From Stropharia rugosoannulata (taxonomy: Eukaryota; Basidiomycota; Agaricomycetes; Agaricales; Strophariaceae), in the NCBI GenBank assembly GCA_028532985.1, contig JANCIK010000006.1, forward strand, positions 1,178,001 to 1,242,000: DNA of 64,000 bases, in the 5' to 3' direction. The position numbers and the translations under genes were made by a program. Below, piece after piece: positions 58,630 through 64,000 of the stretch. The notes beneath the pieces were generated by a model. The model was not told the origin of the DNA and searched no databases. It saw nothing but the letters and a program-made list of their open reading frames with translations. Position 1 is the stretch's first letter; each line of letters opens with the position of its first letter.

Positions 58630-59070
58630 TCCGCATCGTACTTGCTAGGCCCGGTGATCGCTCGACCTCTGGCGGGTAGGTAGCGCCTTTAGTACTTCGG
58701 TTACATGATCACCTCGCGTTGGATATGGAGGGTTGAGTGCTTGCTCTACTTCTGGCAGGGCTGGCAGGGAGGACGGCAAGTTTACCTGGACTGTCTGTTT
58801 GACACGCGGGCTTGCTGAGGGCAGCTTATGCTCTACATCTGACGAAGTGCGTTGCAAGATTACTTCGGCGGCCTGAGTGTCCCGCATCGCACTTGCTGGG
58901 CCCGGTGCTCGCTCGACCTCTGGCAGGGTAGGCGGTACTATCACTTCGGTTGCATGACCTTGCGCGGGTGGGACCAGTGTTTGCTCTACTGCTGGCGGAG
59001 TTGGTGGTAAGTTTACTTGGGATGTCTGTCTGACATGCGGGCTTGCTGGGGGCAGCTCATAATCTACTCC
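58630..59070 (-). repeat. intragenic ~235-250 bp imperfect duplication spanning the stop codon
   Basis: The segment 58880-59070 (CCCGCATCG..CTTGCTGGG.. to GCGGGCTTGCTGGGGGCAGCT) recurs at 58630-58830 (CCGCATCG..CTTGCTAGG.. to GCGGGCTTGCTGAGGGCAGCT) with several small indels. The second copy continues past the annotated stop, showing that the original frame extended beyond it. Confidence 0.75.
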
Positions 59071-60843
59071 TGGCGCTGTAACCACACTCACAGGGGTGGG
59101 ATCTACCCTAGTAGGGCTTTGTCCGGTCCTTTGGGCTTCCTCGCCATTGGATGCTAGAGATGGTGTCCGCTTACGCTTGCCCTTATTTAAGGGTCCAGAA
59201 AAGAACAACTTGCGGGGAGCATCGTCAGCGAGCCCTTCGGAATCACTGCCCTCTTCCAAATTTCTATATCGCTGATGGACTTCCTCTAACAGCGTTGATG
59301 GCTTGGAGGATTGACGTTCCTGAGTCGGAGAAAGCATAGCGACGTTTGTAGGTTCGAACTCCTGGCCAATTTCTTGAGTAGCTGGGAATTGTGTTTTGTA
59401 CATCCATTTCGACCGAGGAAAATTAGAATAGTTCACTTTATAGTTTTGTTTGACGACGAAGGGCATGTCTCGTGCCGGAAGTCCGAAAACATTTACATCA
59501 GCTAGGTAGTCTTCCTGTGGATGGATTGCATCGTCGAAGCCGAGTACTCTCCTATGGATCCTATCGTAGAATATATAGCGGCCGATGTTATTCTTTCGAT
59601 TAGCTCCCAACCCTTCCATGCAAGGCGTCTCATCGTCATCCAGCGTGCTCTGGGTCCAGTATGACCATTTGCCTGCAGTGACTTTCTGAACTGGTGGCGG
59701 CACTAGTCCGAACTCGCTCCTTGTCGGGAAAGAGGAAGGAGCCTGACGTGAAGCTTGGATAATTCTCATGGATCGGGGGTCGCGATAACAGCCAAAGCTG
59801 TAACCCTGAGCTGTGGAGGACGCACGTTTTTTGTCCTCGGTAGCGTATATTTCTTGTGTCTTAGCTAGACCTATGTCCTTGTCTTTATGCCTTAATTCCA
59901 CTCCAGCGAGACCCAGAGTGATATCGTAGACATTGCAGGCCTTATCCAGCATCGTCACAGCTGTTGTAGCCACCCAATCCGAGTATACATAGGAAGATTC
60001 AACGCGGCCCAGGTCTTGTTCAGAAATCACCTCCGACAATATGAAGCAAGGCACACGATGCCTCAACAATACAAGTCCTTCTTCCTCCTTTGCGCCGTTC
60101 AACCAGACTCCCATGAGTGATTCGTCCGCTGCTTCGACACTGGAAATCGAATGCAAATGCTCCTTGCGGTCTTTCAGAATTAAGCTCGCCATTCGATTCC
60201 ACCCATCCAAATGTTTTAGACCCCTCTGGACAGCTGTAAGGTTATCAATCGCTTCATCGAAACCGAGGATTCCGCCCAGGTCTTCGATGGTTTGAAAAGA
60301 TATGTTAGGCTTGGTTTCCCAGAGGCGAGGCTCGATGCGTTTGAGGTCTACCAGCAGATTATTGTCTATTTCCAGCTGCTTGAGGCGTTTATGCAGTTCT
60401 GCCATGTAATCATTACGAATGTACCCTCCTTCCTCTGACTTCCTCTCCCATACATCGAAGGCGACTGCCCACTCTGGTTCCTTGCGGTCGGTTGTGCGCT
60501 TAATATATGGCAACCACGGACGGGAAGGGGAGTAAAGTTGGGGAGAAACAGTGGGGTCAAAGCGGCCCAGATGCCCGTCACAGCGTCTCCATTCGCTAGA
60601 CAATTTCAAGCCAAATCGATATTTAGGTTCCTGACGGCCTGGATAAAACGCATTTTGTGAAGAATTCGGGGACCATATTTCAAAGACCTTGTCTGCGCTG
60701 CGAATAAAACGTGTCGCGAAGAGAGAAAATGCTGGTAAGAGGAATAGCATGATGGCGCATACTACCGGTCGGTCGCGATAGCCAAAGAAGGAGGAAAGAC
60801 GTCTGCCGCCATAGGCGAATACCTGTGGCTGGCAATCCCACAT
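58645..60843 (-). CDS. lineage-specific basidiomycete protein of unknown function, apparent frameshift near its end
   Basis: A single long frame of 732 codons from the first in-frame ATG (60841-60843, MWDCQPQVFAYGGRR). The frame is open further upstream without an ATG, next to a CTATAG acceptor at 60898-60903, so a 5' exon is likely. A hydrophobic stretch VVCAIMLFLLPAFSLFA lies near residues 27-43. The middle is unassigned, with FQTIEDLGGILGFDEAIDNL and FEIWSPNSSQ among its distinct strings. The C-terminal third is Pro/Glu-rich with two repeats beginning LPPASPHVRQT and LPSASPRVKQT. The second repeat loses one base relative to the first (about 58673), which shifts into the stop at 58645. It is unlike the housekeeping genes around it and may be decaying. 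Confidence 0.6.
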   Translation of the reverse strand: MWDCQPQVFAYGGRRLSSFFGYRDRPVVCAIMLFLLPAFSLFATRFIRSADKVFEIWSPNSSQNAFYPGRQEPKYRFGLKLSSEWRRCDGHLGRFDPTVSPQLYSPSRPWLPYIKRTTDRKEPEWAVAFDVWERKSEEGGYIRNDYMAELHKRLKQLEIDNNLLVDLKRIEPRLWETKPNISFQTIEDLGGILGFDEAIDNLTAVQRGLKHLDGWNRMASLILKDRKEHLHSISSVEAADESLMGVWLNGAKEEEGLVLLRHRVPCFILSEVISEQDLGRVESSYVYSDWVATTAVTMLDKACNVYDITLGLAGVELRHKDKDIGLAKTQEIYATEDKKRASSTAQGYSFGCYRDPRSMRIIQASRQAPSSFPTRSEFGLVPPPVQKVTAGKWSYWTQSTLDDDETPCMEGLGANRKNNIGRYIFYDRIHRRVLGFDDAIHPQEDYLADVNVFGLPARDMPFVVKQNYKVNYSNFPRSKWMYKTQFPATQEIGQEFEPTNVAMLSPTQERQSSKPSTLLEEVHQRYRNLEEGSDSEGLADDAPRKLFFSGPLNKGKRKRTPSLASNGEEAQRTGQSPTRVDPTPVSVVTAPGVDYELPPASPHVRQTSQVNLPPTPPAVEQTLVPPAQGHATEVIVPPTLPEVERAPGPASAMRDTQAAEVILQRTSSDVEHKLPSASPRVKQTVQVNLPSSLPALPEVEQALNPPYPTRGDHVTEVLKALPTRQRSSDHRA

Positions 60844-60903
60844 CTTGCTACTAAGCCTTAGCGCTATCAGTGACTGCCGCTTGACCAGTGGTTCCACGTC
60901 CTA

Positions 60904-63375
60904 TAGCGCGAAAAATTCGCCGCTGTTGGGACAGTGAAGCAAGGAAAGGGATAAGGCGCAGTCCAGTGTTCGCTTCCTTCAAATACGTCGTATCACGTGT
61001 AGTGAACGGCTACTAAACTAAAACGCTCGAGTCCCCATTTCGTACTTGAAGTTACCAAACGCGGACCGCATCTGAGCACGCCGTAGCTCATTGGTCACCA
61101 AAACAGACCGGCGCCGGAACCAAGTACAGGAAGGAGAGTCGCGCAAGATGCTCCCCCAGAACATGCAGTGCAATAATGCTCTTAAAATGCTCCAAATCTC
61201 CGATTCGGCCAGTGATCTTTTCCTTTATCCTTCGCCTAAAGATTCTGTTCCGAATGTCTTGCAAGTAAGGAGTCAAGATTGCACTCATCGCGTTCTTAGT
61301 CTGGAAAAGAAGTTCCCTTGGTGTCATCGCAAACTTTGATCAGCGTAATTAAACACCTCTAGTTGCGATTATACTGCTGATGTCTTTCATTCGAGCGACC
61401 GACGCGGGTAGTATGCAATAGTAGCCCTAGTGCCCGAGGATCTTGGGTGTAAGAAATTAGACATTGGCGAGCTATAGTAGTGAAGTTATGAAACATCATT
61501 ACAGGTATAGGACCATTGTGAAAGCCATCAGCATCCCCTCCGAAATCGCCTTGGGCTAGACCTGCTGAATGGTATAAATTCCGACTTCGCAAGCTCGATA
61601 ACTGATACCTTGTCGTCCACCATCGACAATTAATACTGACTTGCATAGTTTTTATAGGCAACTGAGATAATGAATTCAGAGAGAATGGCTACAGAATCAT
61701 GCGATGACGTTCTCGTAGGTGCTAAAAGTACATGTAAGTGGTAGCTTTTCGTTATATAATAGTTTTCACAGCGCACCCTATGTTCCAAGATTCACATTGA
61801 GCCTAAAAGATTATGCAAAGATCTCAGTCGCTGATCAACCCAGTAAATTGATTCTTTAGTCCTCTAAAGGGTCCAGAATCTTCTAAGGATCCCATTCCGT
61901 GCCTGGTGCTACATCTCGGACTACTGTAACGGCCATACCAGGTTCTTTACATATAGAAAGGCCTGTTACCGCTACCGCGGCGAAAGTATGACCAGTACGA
62001 TCGAAGGCACTTTCCTGCCGGAATGGCACCTTCCATGGAGAATCAAGGACTAGATAGGCAGCTTCGGAGCTGGTGGGCGGAGATATTGATACTGTAGAAG
62101 TGGTGGAGCATCTTGCGGTCTCAGGCATGAGTTTGCCCCTGGAAGGTCGACATGCCCATCTTTAGCGCCTTTCGCACTCAAGTCTCATTCTCAGCAGCAA
62201 GAAAGCATTGAATCCACAATATATTGCTTCCCATGGCAGCAGTTACATCAAAACCTGATGCGATAGCGGTTCTGCTATGAGTACTGGAGTGCTTGATCAC
62301 CTCTTCTGTGATGATGGAAGGATCGAATTCCAGCCAGAGGCCCGGAGGAGGATCAGGACACAAAGGTCCAGGAAGCGATAAGGGCCAGTGTTTGAGGGCC
62401 AGGATTCCTATATACTGGCTAATAACTGGGCGGCTTTGAAGACGATGACCGTAAGCAAACAGTAAGATCGTTTGCAATATAGTTCTAGATTCACCTTTGC
62501 GGTACAGTGACGGTAATCGTCCCCAGTTCGGTCGGGTTTCCGGGATTGAAATCATTCAAAATCAGAAGCAACATATCCTGAAGGAAACAGGGAATGATTA
62601 GCAGCGCATGTAGCAGCCAGCTGTCTTTCCTTTCTTTCTCAAAGGAAGTCATCCTTAGCCTCTGCTTAAGCAAGAGCACTGGGTTGATTTTTCCTTTCAG
62701 TGCACTAGAATGATGAGCTGTAGAACGTGAAGTAGTACAAACTTAGCACACCGCGTAGTTGCGTTCGTGCCAGCTCAGTGCGATGACATCGTCATCCAGT
62801 GAGCTTGTAGCTCATCCCATAGGTTTTCTCAGCGATAGTGAACGATGCCCTCAATGATCTGAGGAACGGAGTAAACGCGCTCGCGTGGGGTTGTCATAGG
62901 ATTTCTGATTGGCTTAGTAGGAAGGGGTCTTGGGCGGCGGCAGCGACCTCCGTCCTAGTCTGTCTTGCCATGAGTCATGATGTCCAATGTATGTAGCCGT
63001 TGCATTGTCATAAGCTGTGGAGAATGCTGGCCTCGCAACTGGGGCAGTCCTTGAGTGGAATGACTGGATGGTAGGAAGGTGATGGTAGACAAGTAGTGGA
63101 AGGGTTTGGAAGGCCACGCATGGTTAAGTATCACGTGTTCCGTCTTGGGTAAGTAGTAGTATGAAAATTGGAGCGAAAGCAAATATACCACTAAGGGTCA
63201 TTAGGAGAAGATAGAGCTTGAAGGGTGTAGGCTTGTAAGTTAACTAGTAATTGTCATCCTGCTCTAAAAGAAGTCTTTGGGATTCACTACTATCTGTCGA
63301 CACAGCAATGTACTGAGGAAATATTTTGCTGTATAATTTAATTTATTAGTATGTTTCTGGGATAGTACATGAATA
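60904..63375. other. 2.5 kb region with only weak open frames
   Basis: Two minus-strand frames are the best candidates. One at 61883-62128 includes AYLVLDSPWKVPFRQESAFD and a Ser/Thr-rich start. One at 62178-62680 includes LILNDFNPGNPTELGTITVTV across a possible frame change. They may belong to one unassigned or decayed gene; no family is recognised. The remainder holds the promoter of the gene at 58645-60843 and the 3' flank of the edge gene. Confidence 0.35.
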
Positions 63376-64000
63376 TCACCTTTTCCACCAAACCAGAAGA
63401 TCTTGAACCCTCTTTACTGAGGCATTACTGCGTTTTTCTTCAAAGTAATCAACTAAAAAATTGTAAAACTCGATGAAATTGAAGTTGTTGTGACTGTGCG
63501 ACCACTGTGACGCATCTGTTAGATTAAACACAAGCTGTGAAGAGGGATAAGATTCATGAGTAACTTGGGAAAGTACGGTTAAAAGTACAGACCATAACTG
63601 CTGCATATGCAATAGATCTACCTGTAACTTGACCTGACATTCCTAGAAGTGCAGATACAGAAGACTTGGTACACTTGCTAGACTTCATAGGTCGAAGGGC
63701 TTGAAGTGGAGAGGACTCGGAATCATCAACTATGGCATCAGCAGATGACGGCGAAGTAAAGATAGCAGCATATGTCTTAGATATGATGTGTTAGGATGGA
63801 AAAAGCTGCATAATATGCAAACTACTTACCTGAACCAAAAGATTATTGCGAAGAAATCCTTCTTCAATACGCTTGAGGTTTATAGGACGCTTTGAATATA
63901 AACATGTCAGATAATAGTTAGTGTTAATAGTGAATCCATCTTTGCTGCCCCTAATATTGGCTCGTACTCTGTAAGTAGCGGTGTTGTCAGCGGCTAAACT
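63376..64000 (-). CDS. basidiomycete-specific protein of unknown function (DUF6698-like), N-terminus beyond the window edge
   Basis: Three exons in the window: 63830-64000, 63593-63775 and 63376-63534, all phase 0, joining to ..LLVQ-TYAAIF.. and ..SIAYAAVM-LVFNLTDAS... The end FNFIEFYNFLVDYFEEKRSN followed by VKRVQDLLVWWKR matches the pattern I remember for a large Agaricomycete family (IAY..VQL.F.L, F.EFYN.IVD.FED, LL.WWNR), which I believe is DUF6698; the identifier should be checked. These genes are common near repeats and transposons and many are expendable. The 5' end is missing, so integrity cannot be judged, but no stop or frameshift is seen in this part. Confidence 0.65.

Noticed and set aside
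61080..61160. tRNA-like A box (TAGCTCATTGGTCACC)
   Set aside because: No GGTTCGA-type B box at the right distance and no cloverleaf could be drawn; probably chance.

Overview
The window is nuclear DNA of a filamentous basidiomycete, most likely an Agaricomycete and possibly a wood-decay polypore. The evidence is dense genes cut by many 45-60 nt GT-AG introns, a Zn2Cys6 regulator, a secreted protein with CBM19-like chitin-binding modules, and lineage-restricted families at the right end. This is inferred from gene style, not from a database match. Gene models were rebuilt by joining exons so that frame and family motifs continue; where exon lengths are quoted they sum to a multiple of three.

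Layout. 1-0.8 kb: 3'-truncated class-V aminotransferase (-). 0.8-2.4 kb: intergenic with a MITE-like inverted-repeat element. 2.4-4.0 kb: RE/RD-rich coiled-coil nuclear-type protein (+). 4.4-7.1 kb: type II membrane GT2-like glycosyltransferase (+). 7.1-10.6 kb: PAT1 mRNA-decay factor (-). 10.8-16.2 kb: glycogen debranching enzyme GDB1 (-). 16.2-20.7 kb: gene desert holding a ~3.5 kb element bounded by inverted arrays of an ACTTCAACTTCGG-type repeat. 20.7-23.1 kb: makorin-like CCCH/RING E3 ligase (+). 25.9-26.5 kb: V-ATPase subunit G (+). 26.8-30.5 kb: Zn2Cys6 transcription factor (-) with two micro-exons and a GC-AG intron. 30.8-32.5 kb: divergent ribosomal protein pair RPP2/RPS15. 33.0-40.5 kb: tandem M20 vacuolar carboxypeptidase S family, two intact copies and the relic of a third between them. 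41.0-42.8 kb: TTI2 (-). 43.1-44.6 kb: secreted two-module CBM19-like protein (-). 46.8-50.8 kb: KAP123/importin-4 (-). 51.8-53.4 kb: mitochondrial dihydroorotate dehydrogenase (+). 53.6-55.1 kb: BTB protein (+). 55.1-64 kb: AT-rich, repeat-bearing tract, then lineage-specific genes, one interrupted by an apparent frameshift and one running off the right edge.

Most genes are unrelated housekeeping loci (proton pumping, translation, nuclear import, pyrimidine synthesis, PIKK assembly, glycogen breakdown, mRNA decay), so there is no gene cluster in the metabolic sense. The oddities worth a second look are a splice-precise intronless copy of a 46-bp sequence at 56.6-56.76 kb, the decayed third carboxypeptidase copy, the ~3.5 kb inverted-array element, the micro-exon/GC-AG gene structure of the transcription factor, start codons isolated on their own coding exons in three genes, and a four-codon uORF overlapping the makorin start codon. 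I found no clear new enzymatic or defence system.
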